A stretch of DNA of 21,955 nt from a virus. A program made the translations under genes and the position numbers. The stretch is from the IMG/VR virus record IMGVR_UViG_3300046754_000073, positions 1 through 21,955 of that record; one strand, given 5' to 3'. Numbering within the stretch: position 1 is the first letter of the stretch; every line of letters starts with the position of its first letter. The notes beneath the pieces were generated by a model that saw only the letters and a program-made list of their open reading frames with translations, was not told the DNA's origin and made no database searches. This document shows, in pieces, positions 8,006-13,985 of the stretch.

Positions 8006-8297
8006 TAAGGATAAGAACGGCAACCTTAGTAAGAAAGAGTTTCAACAACTCGAAATAGAAGACCGTAGATTAAAAATAGCTGATGCAGACGAGAAAAGAA
8101 ACACGGAGCGATTGCTCGTTAAAGCGTGTTGCGCGGGAATGTTGTTATACCCTTTTATTATTTTATTAGCATCTGTTCTTGGCTTTGAGGTGGCGGCAAG
8201 TCTTATAACAGATATTGCAAGCGTTTATGTTGTGGCGGCTAGTGGAGTCGTTGTCGGTTATTTTGGGTTTAATAGCATAAGGGATAAAAACGCATGA
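7983..8297 (+). CDS. EF-hand membrane protein, holin-like
   Basis: A 104-residue protein with a textbook EF-hand calcium loop at residues 8-19: Asp8, Asp10, Asn12, Gly13, Leu15, Ser16 and Glu19 occupy canonical positions 1, 3, 5, 6, 8, 9 and 12. A charged linker (~20-45) follows, then two hydrophobic segments (about residues 48-68 and 74-95) and a short basic tail. The layout suggests a cytoplasmic calcium-sensing head on a two-span membrane protein. It overlaps the 3TM holin gene by 4 nt (ATGA), so a lysis role (holin, antiholin or regulator) is a reasonable inference. Similar EF-hand plus two-TM proteins occur, as I recall, in marine phages. Only one EF loop is present, so a functional pair would need dimerisation. 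Confidence 0.8.
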   Translation: MTEFDKLDKDKNGNLSKKEFQQLEIEDRRLKIADADEKRNTERLLVKACCAGMLLYPFIILLASVLGFEVAASLITDIASVYVVAASGVVVGYFGFNSIRDKNA

Positions 8298-8671
8298 TTG
8301 ACAAGTTAATAGGTACAGTTAGCGGCATTCTTGACAAGGTAATTCCTGACAAAGACCAAGCGGCAAAATTGGCTCACGAAGTTGCCACAATGGCAGACCG
8401 CCACAGTCAGGAGCTTGCATTAGCACAGCTAGAAATATTGAAAGCTGACGCGAAGGGCAACTGGTTCCAATCGTCTTGGAGGCCACTTATTGGATGGCTC
8501 GGAGGAATCGGCCTCGGTGTAAATTACATAGTAAGCCCAATTTGTGCGGGTTTTGGTGTAATTATTCCTCAAGCAGATATGTCAGTAATGATGCCCCTTT
8601 TATTGGGAATGTTAGGAATGGCAGGCGCAAGAAGTTTCGATAAACTAAACAAAACGGATACAAAAAAATGA
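8294..8671 (+). CDS. Holin of 3TMs (GTA_holin_3TM family)
   Basis: A 125-residue protein matching the gene-transfer-agent holin family (PF11351). An N-terminal helix (MIDKLIGTVSGILDKVIPDKD) is followed by a charged helix (ELALAQLEILKADAK, ~43-57), the conserved NWFQSSWRPLIGWLGG motif (~59-74) that opens the first membrane region, and further hydrophobic segments to about residue 113. Holins of this type permeabilise the inner membrane so that the endolysin can reach the wall. It overlaps the EF-hand gene (ATGA at 8294) and the endolysin gene (ATGA at 8668), forming one translational unit. The family is common in alphaproteobacterial phages. Confidence 0.88.
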   Translation: MIDKLIGTVSGILDKVIPDKDQAAKLAHEVATMADRHSQELALAQLEILKADAKGNWFQSSWRPLIGWLGGIGLGVNYIVSPICAGFGVIIPQADMSVMMPLLLGMLGMAGARSFDKLNKTDTKK

Positions 8672-9135
8672 GTTTTAAATTATCAAGTAGGTCTTTGGGT
8701 AAGCTAGAGGGTGTTCACCCTGATATGGTTGCTACAGTAAAAAAGGCCATAGAACGAACTAAAATTGACTTCGGCGTGACGTATGGCGTTCGAAGTGTCG
8801 AAGAACAACAACGGCTTTTCGATATGGGTAGAAGCCAAACAATGAAATCAAAACACTTAATGCAAGATAGCGGTTTTTCACACGCTGTCGATTTGGTGGC
8901 ATATGATGGGTCGGAAGTTGTTTGGGAAATAAATGTATATGATGACATAGCTGATGCAATGGCTAGTGCGGCCAAGGAAGTAGGTTGTCGGCTTAGATGG
9001 GGCGCGGCATGGCATATAGACGATATAGGCGACTTTGAAGGCACTATGGAAGATGCTATGAATGAGTATGTAGACCTTAGAAGGTCACAAGGGCGCAGGC
9101 CGTTTATAGATGGTCCACATTTCGAATTAAGGTAA
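8668..9135 (+). CDS. Endolysin, M15 family peptidase (L-Ala-D-Glu / VanY-like)
   Basis: A 155-residue single-domain zinc peptidase. Probable zinc ligands are His63 (SKH at 61-63), Asp75 (HAVDL at 72-76) and His151 (GPHFEL at 149-154), with Asp148 as catalytic-region acid; TYGVRSVEEQQRLF (38-51) is the usual preceding segment. Phage members cleave peptide cross-bridges of murein. The usual SxHxxGxAVD spacing is stretched: about five extra residues (around MQDSGF) separate SKH from HAVD. There is no signal peptide, so export depends on the holin just upstream, with which it overlaps by 4 nt. It is the last gene of the rightward late block and is followed directly by a terminator. Confidence 0.9.
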   Translation: MSFKLSSRSLGKLEGVHPDMVATVKKAIERTKIDFGVTYGVRSVEEQQRLFDMGRSQTMKSKHLMQDSGFSHAVDLVAYDGSEVVWEINVYDDIADAMASAAKEVGCRLRWGAAWHIDDIGDFEGTMEDAMNEYVDLRRSQGRRPFIDGPHFELR

Positions 9136-9159
9136 GGGGGCTAACTGCCCCCCCTTTTT
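9136..9159 (+). terminator. Intrinsic terminator after endolysin
   Basis: GGGGGC at 9136-9141 pairs with GCCCCC at 9147-9152 around a 5-nt loop; two more C and a run of five T follow (9155-9159). It begins at the endolysin stop and ends the rightward late operon. The stop codon of the leftward gene at 9158 lies in the T-run, so the element also separates converging transcripts. Confidence 0.88.
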
Positions 9160-9484
9160 ATGCCGCCTTTTTGTAAGTGTTGGGGTTTACCTCTATGGCT
9201 TGCTCTTCGTAAAATTCTTTACTGCGCTCGTCCATATCGTCAAGAACGGTTTGCCATTCTGCATAAGTTCTAACGCTTCTTACAAACTCTTTATGGCCTA
9301 AATTGTTAGTGGTAACTATCGCCGCCACAAAAGCCATAGCGTCTTGCTCGCGCTCCAAACCTTGCACAACGTAATCGTCGCCACCTTTATACTTCCAACG
9401 GTGTAGCCCCTCTGCAAACGCTCCAGAACCTACTTCTGCGCCATCATTTTCTAAAATTTGTGTGCTTACAACATATACATTCAT
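9158..9484 (-). CDS. 108-aa early protein, unknown function
   Basis: A 108-residue soluble, acidic protein (MNVYVVSTQILENDGAE...), alone on its own transcript: an early-type promoter lies just upstream (9504-9560) and its stop lies in the T-run of the convergent terminator. The ribosome site GAGGATTTT, 9 nt or so before the ATG, is identical to that of the next leftward gene. The N-terminal half looks like a small alpha/beta domain (WKYKGGDDYVVQG near residue 29), followed by a long helix. I do not recognise the family. The separate promoter suggests an early takeover-type function, which is inference. Confidence 0.8.
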   Translation of the reverse strand: MNVYVVSTQILENDGAEVGSGAFAEGLHRWKYKGGDDYVVQGLEREQDAMAFVAAIVTTNNLGHKEFVRSVRTYAEWQTVLDDMDERSKEFYEEQAIEVNPNTYKKAA

Positions 9485-9503
9485 TTTTAAAATCCTCTTT
9501 TTT

Positions 9504-9560
9504 GCTTATACGTTAATTATAAATTAATAAATTGTAAATGTAAAGTATTTTTTTTGTAAA
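9504..9560 (-). promoter_or_regulatory. Early promoter A
   Basis: On the minus strand: upstream TTTACA (9555-9560), A-tract, -35 TTTACA (9539-9544), 17-nt spacer beginning TTTACAA, -10 TATAAT (9516-9521), then the box TTAACGTATAAGC (9504-9516), which overlaps the -10 by one base. It is the closest of the six to a sigma-70 consensus, and drives the 108-aa gene. Confidence 0.8.
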
Positions 9561-9574
9561 AAGTAAAATAAATT

Positions 9575-9600
9575 AAAAAGGGGGCTATTAACCCCCTCTA
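9575..9600 (-). terminator. Intrinsic terminator, leftward
   Basis: On the minus strand GGGGG (9592-9596) pairs with CCCCC (9580-9584) across a short loop that can add a G-U and a T-A pair, followed by five T (9575-9579). It lies just after the stop of the 100-aa gene and upstream of promoter A, making the gene at 9605 a self-contained transcription unit. Confidence 0.85.
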
Positions 9601-9604
9601 GCTT

Positions 9605-9907
9605 TTAAACATTTAATGTCATACACACTTTAGTTTCTGCTACTTTAACCGCCATTCTAATAGTGTCAAAAGGTCCACACTCTTCCAATACTTTTGTATT
9701 GTTATCGTGTTCGTAAATTGTAGTAAGGTATCCTCCTTCAGCAAAATCTTCTATGGTAACATACTGTGCGGCATTGCCGCCTTCAGAAACTGGCTTTGCC
9801 TTCCAAAACGTGTTTATGTGATGTCCGTCAATATACTCGTCAACTTGGTCAAAACGCATAATACCATAATCAAATTTTGCGGGTTGTTCTTTAAAATAGT
9901 TACTCAT
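9605..9907 (-). CDS. 100-aa early protein, unknown function
   Basis: A 100-residue soluble protein (MSNYFKEQPAKFDYGIM...) with an aromatic, beta-rich N-terminal two-thirds (GGYLTTIYEHDN near residue 58) and a C-terminal helix containing Cys. It has its own promoter (9927-9983) and its own terminator (9575-9600), so it is a single-gene transcript. The leader from the promoter box to the ATG is nearly identical to that of the 108-aa gene. The family is not recognised. Confidence 0.8.
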   Translation of the reverse strand: MSNYFKEQPAKFDYGIMRFDQVDEYIDGHHINTFWKAKPVSEGGNAAQYVTIEDFAEGGYLTTIYEHDNNTKVLEECGPFDTIRMAVKVAETKVCMTLNV

Positions 9908-9926
9908 TTTTAAAATCCTCTTTTTT

Positions 9927-9983
9927 GCTTATATGTAAACATTACACTATAAATTTGTAAGTGTAAAGCACTTTTTTTATAAT
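9927..9983 (-). promoter_or_regulatory. Early promoter B
   Basis: -35 TTTACA (9962-9967), 17-nt spacer beginning CTTACAA, then a weak -10 (TAATGT, 9939-9944) overlapping by one base the box TTTACATATAAGC (9927-9939). The upstream hexamer at 9978-9983 is degenerate (ATTATA). The weak -10 with a perfect box suggests the box contributes to recognition or control. Confidence 0.65.
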
Positions 9984-9997
9984 TTTTTAATTTATTT

Positions 9998-10204
9998 TTA
10001 CCAAGGTCTTATTTTAGGTTTAGTTAATTTAGATAAAACATCGCTTACATCGCAGTGTCCAGAAGTTGCATTTAATTTATCGTAAATAGTGTTTTTGTTT
10101 GTTAAAATATTCCAACAATCGTTTTCCGATAAAAACCAAACGCTAAACTGTAATTCATGTTCTGCTATGGGGTAAAATATTGTCAAAAGCGTATAATATT
10201 CCAT
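9998..10204 (-). CDS. 68-aa protein, unknown function
   Basis: A 68-residue product (MEYYTLLTIFYPIAEHE...) with a mildly hydrophobic start too short and polar for a sure signal peptide, an aromatic core (FSVWFLSENDCWNIL) and a basic ending KPKIRPW. No Shine-Dalgarno site is evident before the ATG at 10204, and 69 nt separate it from the previous gene. It probably sits at the 3' end of the leftward operon from promoter C. I do not recognise it; the lack of a ribosome site lowers certainty. Confidence 0.55.
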   Translation of the reverse strand: MEYYTLLTIFYPIAEHELQFSVWFLSENDCWNILTNKNTIYDKLNATSGHCDVSDVLSKLTKPKIRPW

Positions 10205-10273
10205 TGTGTTTACTGCTCGTTTTTTTTATAAGAAATTAGGGGAGGCAAATGCCATTATTTAAGTCGGTGTCCA

Positions 10274-10549
10274 TTAGTGTCGTTTAATATCCTCCCCACG
10301 AATATCCCAAGGAACTTTTGGTAAAGTTATTCTTTGGTTTGCTACTTTTTTAGCATCTGTTTCTATAGAAGTTTTGCCGCCATACTGTTTGGCAAATTCA
10401 ACGCCGAACCTAAATGCGTGAGTTCTTAGCGAGTTTGTATCTATGCCCATTGCCCTAGAGGCTTCTACTATTGTTAGGTGGCTGAATAATTCAAAAAGTT
10501 CTTTTACTTCTATAGCCTGCTTTTTTCTTAATTTCTCCCAAGGTTTCAT
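10274..10549 (-). CDS. Putative HTH DNA-binding protein
   Basis: A 91-residue basic protein. Residues ~8-28 form a Glu/Leu helix, and TIVEASRAMGIDTNSLRTHAF (~26-46) has the spacing of a helix-turn-helix, with EASRAMGI as the first helix and TNSLRTHAF as the recognition helix. The C-terminus is basic and disordered. This suggests a small DNA-binding or regulatory protein. Its ATG overlaps the TGA of the upstream 59-aa gene (4 nt). The HTH assignment is by eye and the family is not named. Confidence 0.65.
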   Translation of the reverse strand: MKPWEKLRKKQAIEVKELFELFSHLTIVEASRAMGIDTNSLRTHAFRFGVEFAKQYGGKTSIETDAKKVANQRITLPKVPWDIRGEDIKRH

Positions 10550-10725
10550 ATTCTAACTCCTTCCTCCCTTAGTTTTTTAATTAATACCGCCATAGCTTCT
10601 TTTGCTTGCCTATAGTCTTGTTTAACTGATGGCGGTGCTTCTGGTAGTAAGGCTAGAGGTTCTAACCTATCTATATCGCGTTTTATACTGTCTCGAGTGT
10701 CCCTATCTTCTGGTTTAATTTCCAT
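10546..10725 (-). CDS. 59-aa helical protein, unknown function
   Basis: An ATG at 10725 preceded by AAGAGG gives 59 codons ending in a TGA that overlaps the next start (ATGA). The product (MEIKPEDRDTRDSIKRDI..., with a PLALLPEAPPS turn near residue 23) is charged and two-helical. Good ribosome site, coupling overlap and coding-like composition support it. No function is assigned. Confidence 0.75.
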   Translation of the reverse strand: MEIKPEDRDTRDSIKRDIDRLEPLALLPEAPPSVKQDYRQAKEAMAVLIKKLREEGVRI

Positions 10726-10736
10726 TTTTGCCTCTT

Positions 10737-10958
10737 TTACTTTTGTTTTAAATTATGTTCCTTTTCAAATACAAACCATTTATTTCTAAAAGAGTTTGTA
10801 AACTCGTCCATTCTAGTTCTAAAGAGTTCTGGGTGGTGGTCAAAAGTATTTTTTTCTTCGTTTCGTACTTCTTGGTCGTTTTCCACCCATGTCGCTATAT
10901 GCTGTAAAACAAAGTTTTCTAACTCTGGCCATGTCAGCGGGGTTGTTACTTTATCCAT
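10737..10958 (-). CDS. 73-aa helical protein, unknown function
   Basis: A 73-residue, Glu/Asn/Phe-rich helical protein (MDKVTTPLTWPELENFV...). It overlaps the end of the upstream gene by 13 nt and is followed after 11 nt by the 59-aa gene, so it is part of the coupled leftward operon. It has no membrane segment or known motif. The family is not recognised. Confidence 0.7.
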   Translation of the reverse strand: MDKVTTPLTWPELENFVLQHIATWVENDQEVRNEEKNTFDHHPELFRTRMDEFTNSFRNKWFVFEKEHNLKQK

Positions 10959-11131
10959 TCTTTGTGTCCTTTATCCATTGCATCTATTGCGTTATTTATA
11001 ACGTAGTTTTCAGTAGCCATATCTGAGTCTACAAACTCAGCACCCATAATATCCAAGCAATGTCCTTGCAATGCTTGAACAACTGCAAAATATTGTGGTT
11101 CAGTTAATTCTATTTTTATCTTTTTACTCAT
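10946..11131 (-). CDS. 61-aa protein, unknown function
   Basis: A 61-residue protein (MSKKIKIELTEPQYFAVV...) with a short strand followed by helices and one Cys. The ELTEPQ-type start followed by an amphipathic helix is common among small phage proteins. Its ATG at 11131 overlaps the TGA of the 31-aa membrane gene (ATGA), and its end overlaps the next gene by 13 nt. Confidence 0.72.
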   Translation of the reverse strand: MSKKIKIELTEPQYFAVVQALQGHCLDIMGAEFVDSDMATENYVINNAIDAMDKGHKEWIK

Positions 11132-11223
11132 TGCATCACCATAAAGCTGTCTATGTTAAGGGCGGCTATAACCATCATTATAATCATAGCCACAAAAATT
11201 ATTTTATCTTGCCAATCAATCAT
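11128..11223 (-). CDS. 31-aa single-span membrane peptide
   Basis: An ATG at 11223 opens a 31-residue frame (MIDWQDKIIFVAMIIMMVIAAL then NIDSFMVMQ) consisting almost wholly of one membrane helix with a charged N-terminus. It overlaps the upstream gene's stop by 8 nt and the downstream start by 4 nt, so it fills an otherwise empty 84-nt gap with perfect coupling. Tiny membrane peptides of phages can modify host membrane proteins, but there is no direct evidence of function here. Confidence 0.6.
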   Translation of the reverse strand: MIDWQDKIIFVAMIIMMVIAALNIDSFMVMQ

Positions 11224-11473
11224 TTTTAGCACCAATCCAAAGTTTATAAACATTATTGTTTACAGTGCTTGTAAAATCGCCAACATATTTAGCACCATCT
11301 TCAACGTCCATAATTGGTTTCCAATCTAATCGGCTCATATCAGGGTTTCTAGTTCCATCTGAAACAGCTTCGAAACAACCGATGTAGCGCATCGAACCAT
11401 TGAAACGTGTGCAATAAAACTTATTGCCTTTTTTGGTAACCCATTCTGATAATATTGAAGTATCATAATTCAT
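11216..11473 (-). CDS. 85-aa protein, unknown function
   Basis: An 85-residue soluble, beta-rich protein (MNYDTSILSEWVTKKG...). I chose the ATG at 11473 over the one at 11491 because GGAGG lies just before it and its ATG overlaps the upstream TAA by one base (TAATG); the longer start would translate the ribosome site. Aromatic residues are well spread (FYCTRFNGSMRYIG, near residue 19; KLWIGAKND at the end). The family is not recognised. Confidence 0.72.
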   Translation of the reverse strand: MNYDTSILSEWVTKKGNKFYCTRFNGSMRYIGCFEAVSDGTRNPDMSRLDWKPIMDVEDGAKYVGDFTSTVNNNVYKLWIGAKND

Positions 11474-11754
11474 TAGAAATCCTCCTTCCATAAGTCATAA
11501 GCAGTGTCATCAAATTCGATGGATTCCATAGATAAAGCTTGTTCTATTGCCATCATGTATTCGTTTTCAACAAAAGCTTTTACATATTTTGGAAGTTCTT
11601 TTTGCTGTTTAGTAACGTAGTTGCTCCAAAACATCTCTATGTTGTCAGGGTGGCCATCTCTGTCCACGTCAGCGTAAATTTCAATTTTAAACTCGTCACC
11701 GAAGCCACCTTTGCTTCTAATGTCAACGGTTAATTCAGTTGATATATTACTCAT
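11473..11754 (-). CDS. 93-aa acidic protein, unknown function
   Basis: A 93-residue acidic protein starting MSNISTELTVDIRSK. The ATG at 11754 is preceded by AAAGGATTTTAAAA, the leader also used by the genes at 9484 and 9907; a longer in-frame start at 11805 would run across this ribosome site and the preceding gene, so it is not used. YADVDRDGHPDN (about residues 27-38) resembles a calcium-loop-like turn but lacks the spacing of a full EF-hand. The start overlaps the upstream gene by 8 nt. Confidence 0.75.
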   Translation of the reverse strand: MSNISTELTVDIRSKGGFGDEFKIEIYADVDRDGHPDNIEMFWSNYVTKQQKELPKYVKAFVENEYMMAIEQALSMESIEFDDTAYDLWKEDF

Positions 11755-11905
11755 TTTTAAAATCCTTTCTTGGTACATAACCGAGTTCTTTGAGGTAATA
11801 CTCACGCCTTACAAGGCTTTCCCTAACCCATCGCTCTATAACTTCTGGAGCCTCGTTTGGGTGGTCTATTCTAAGTTCTATTCTTATTTGTTCTTCTATG
11901 TTCAT
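11747..11905 (-). CDS. 52-aa protein, first gene of the promoter C operon
   Basis: An ATG at 11905 with GAGGATTTATAAA upstream gives 52 codons (MNIEEQIRIELRIDHP..., ends RKDFKNE). The product is charged and helical. It directly follows promoter C and overlaps the next gene by 8 nt. Its position as first gene of the longest unknown operon suggests strong early expression. The family is not recognised. Confidence 0.75.
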   Translation of the reverse strand: MNIEEQIRIELRIDHPNEAPEVIERWVRESLVRREYYLKELGYVPRKDFKNE

Positions 11906-11924
11906 TTTATAAATCCTCTTTATT

Positions 11925-11981
11925 ACTTATATGTAAGGTATAATATATAAAAATGTAAATGTAAATAGTTTTTTTTGTAAT
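11925..11981 (-). promoter_or_regulatory. Early promoter C
   Basis: Upstream ATTACA (11976-11981) and an A-tract, -35 TTTACA (11960-11965), 17-nt spacer beginning TTTACAT, -10 TATACC (11937-11942), overlapping by one base the box CTTACATATAAGT (11925-11937). It drives the operon starting at 11905, which may run to about 9998. Confidence 0.72.
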
Positions 11982-12994
11982 TATGCTATTTTTTTTGTAG
12001 GTGTCCAATACTGCTTTTTAAAGCCAAATGCGGGGTGGCCTGCCCAATACCCTTCTATCCATGTGCGCCACTGGCCATCCCTTAAAACAGATTTAGGGTG
12101 ATGTTGTTCGGCTCTTTTCCAATGGCCTTTATTAAAGTGTAGCGGCATTTTGTGAAAAGTTTCATCAAAAGGTTCTCTAGCATTAACAGGTTTATCAACA
12201 TTCCAAGAAACTCTATGCCAAGCATCTACAGCGAACCCCATGCCCCTATTCAACCCCCTGCGCCGTTGTCGGTTGCCTGAGGGCGTGGTTTTAACAAACC
12301 GTGGCTTGTTAATCACTTTAAGAAAAGAAGCAACGTGTCTAAGCCATGTAGAGTCCGCATCCCGCGCCTCTTGTGTTTGGTTTTTAAAGGTTTCTAAATC
12401 GTGGCTAAATTTAAAAACATCAATTTTGCAATCGCAATCGTCCTGTGGGCAAGCGGTCTGAAAACATTCTATTGCGCCCATTGGGTGCGGCATGGTGTTT
12501 GGGCTGAGCCAACAAGATAAAGCCACAAAATTTTTATAAAAAAGTTCTGGGTATTCTACTTCTTCGTCATCATTATGTTCAACATAACCCACAACAGGTT
12601 TATTATTTTTTATTGCCGCAGTTTCGGGTATTATTTCGCCATTTACCTTTTTAGTCATAGGCATCAGTAATATTAAATTATCTTGTGTGTTTTCCATAAC
12701 AGAGTCTGGTTCATGTTGTCCGTTATGAATAACTTTGGTTTTAACATCTACAAAAAGCCCTATAGCGGGTGCAGGCAAAATAGTGTCTATAGAAGGTGGT
12801 ATGCTAAAGTCTGCGCCATATTCTGAAAGGCTTGCCTCGTAGGTGTATTCTGATATTCCCCTGCAATCATAATAGTGAACATTTCTAAGCAGTTTTCCTA
12901 TTTCTGGAACTGTTACTGAAGAAGTTCCAATTTGCACATCAGGCCAAGCATCGTAATATTTAGCTAATTGTTCAACGTATTCCATCATTTCCAT
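11981..12994 (-). CDS. 337-aa protein, unknown function
   Basis: The largest unassigned early gene. GGGAGA lies before the ATG at 12994. The N-terminal half (1-170) is mixed alpha/beta. A Cys cluster, CFQTACPQDDCDC, lies near residues 175-187 and could bind metal. The C-terminal ~100 residues contain a His/Trp/Arg-rich block: MPLHFNKGHWKRAEQHH, then WIEGYWAGHPAFGFKKQYW. I have the impression that this ending recurs in unannotated phage proteins as an HxxxGHxRxxxxHHP...W-type motif, possibly nucleic-acid-binding, but I cannot name a family. It follows the DUF932 gene after a hairpin and may share its promoter. Confidence 0.8.
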   Translation of the reverse strand: MEMMEYVEQLAKYYDAWPDVQIGTSSVTVPEIGKLLRNVHYYDCRGISEYTYEASLSEYGADFSIPPSIDTILPAPAIGLFVDVKTKVIHNGQHEPDSVMENTQDNLILLMPMTKKVNGEIIPETAAIKNNKPVVGYVEHNDDEEVEYPELFYKNFVALSCWLSPNTMPHPMGAIECFQTACPQDDCDCKIDVFKFSHDLETFKNQTQEARDADSTWLRHVASFLKVINKPRFVKTTPSGNRQRRRGLNRGMGFAVDAWHRVSWNVDKPVNAREPFDETFHKMPLHFNKGHWKRAEQHHPKSVLRDGQWRTWIEGYWAGHPAFGFKKQYWTPTKKIA

Positions 12995-13046
12995 AATATT
13001 TCTCCCTAAATTTATTCAATAAAAACAGGCACTTACCCAGGTCTTT

Positions 13047-13064
13047 CGGGGGGTTTCCCCCCCG
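13047..13064 (-). other. GC hairpin between DUF932 gene and 337-aa gene
   Basis: C plus G6 (13047-13053), TTT loop, and C7 plus G (13057-13064) form a very strong 7-bp hairpin, starting 7 nt after the DUF932 stop on the minus strand. No T-tract follows in the leftward direction (AAAGACC), so termination would be inefficient; it may protect the DUF932 mRNA 3' end or lower expression of the downstream gene. Confidence 0.6.
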
Positions 13065-13070
13065 ATTTTC

Positions 13071-13898
13071 TTATAAAGTCTCCCATACTTTCGTATTTAG
13101 TAACTGGCCAACTGCTCTTTCTCTTTCGCGAGTTACATTGTGCGGCCTTTTAGTGTCTGTTGTATGGGTTGCCCAATGCGTCATGCAGTTGTAAACCGCC
13201 CATTTGTTTTGGCCTAAGTGTTTAAACTCTTGGTGTAGTTGCCCCATAAGGTTTTCTAGTTGTTTTTTGTTATGGGTTTCTTCAGTAGTTTTAGAGTTAA
13301 TTTTAACTAAACGTTTTCTAAACAGGTTTTCTACTTCTTCCTTTTCTACTTTGGTTTTCATCCAAGCTTGCCATTGTTCTTTTTGATTCCAAAATGTTTC
13401 CAAACCTAGTTTAATTTTTTGCTCTATGCCTTCTACTGAAATGCTGTTGGTGTGTCGTTGCCATATCGCGGTAACGCTGTCAGGTGTAACGCAACCATTT
13501 TTGCACCATAGTCTAAAAGCATCGGCCACTGTTTGATATGCCCAATGTCCGTCATAAGAGTTAAAGCCTTTTACTCTAAACATTACATGGTCACCAACTT
13601 CAGGCTCAGTAACAAGGTTGTTAAACTTAATATCTATTTCAAGCTTCTTACCTTGCTCATGGCAATAAACATTAAAGTCATAATCACTTGATATATTAAC
13701 AGCCTTTAGAGCGTCTTCGGTGGCCTGCACTACGTCAGCGTGTGGCAGTACCTTATAGCTTGCCTTGTGAACGTGTAGGTGTTCGCCAGTGTCTTCGCGT
13801 ACCAGTAGCTTCCAACCGTCCACAGGTGTTGTCATGCCTTGTGGTATTAGTGGCAGTTCCAAAATGTTAAAATCATAATCGTTTGTAAAATCTAGCAT
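13071..13898 (-). CDS. DUF932 family phage protein
   Basis: A 275-residue protein recognisable as the DUF932 (phage/plasmid-like) family. A beta-rich N-terminal half (WKLLVREDTGEHLHVHKASYK near residue 28) is followed by the typical core FRLWCKNGCVTPD (~127-139) and a long helical C-terminal half. It resembles the family's usual length of about 270-330. Many phages and plasmids carry one near replication or SSB genes; the biochemical role is unknown. It is the first gene after promoter D, with AAAGGAG before the ATG at 13898. Confidence 0.82.
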   Translation of the reverse strand: MLDFTNDYDFNILELPLIPQGMTTPVDGWKLLVREDTGEHLHVHKASYKVLPHADVVQATEDALKAVNISSDYDFNVYCHEQGKKLEIDIKFNNLVTEPEVGDHVMFRVKGFNSYDGHWAYQTVADAFRLWCKNGCVTPDSVTAIWQRHTNSISVEGIEQKIKLGLETFWNQKEQWQAWMKTKVEKEEVENLFRKRLVKINSKTTEETHNKKQLENLMGQLHQEFKHLGQNKWAVYNCMTHWATHTTDTKRPHNVTRERERAVGQLLNTKVWETL

Positions 13899-13923
13899 AT
13901 ATATCTCCTTTATTGCTACGTCA

Positions 13924-13968
13924 GTTATAAATTAAAAATTTGTAAGTGTAAACTCCTTTTTTTGTAAA
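13924..13968 (-). promoter_or_regulatory. Early promoter D
   Basis: Upstream TTTACA (13963-13968) plus A-tract, -35 TTTACA (13947-13952), 17-nt spacer beginning CTTACAA, -10 TATAAC (13924-13929). It lacks the intact downstream TTWACRTATAAGY box of the other five copies, keeping only a partial TGACGTAGC, so it may escape whatever reads that box. It drives the DUF932 gene. Confidence 0.72.
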
Positions 13969-13985
13969 ATATTAATTTATTTTTA

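Noticed and set aside
10235-10260. Palindrome GGCAAATGCC as a terminator for the gene at 10274
   Set aside because: The stem is only about 3-4 bp and no T-run follows leftward.
11499-11534. Second EF-hand-like or zinc motif in the 93-aa protein (YADVDRDGHPDN region lies within this gene)
   Set aside because: The Asp spacing is DVDRDGHPDN without the required position 12 Glu and flanking helices; likely a coincidental turn.
11755-11805. N-terminal extension of the 93-aa gene to 11805
   Set aside because: It would cover the preceding gene's 3' end and its own AAAGGATTTT ribosome site; the 52-aa gene reads well in another frame.
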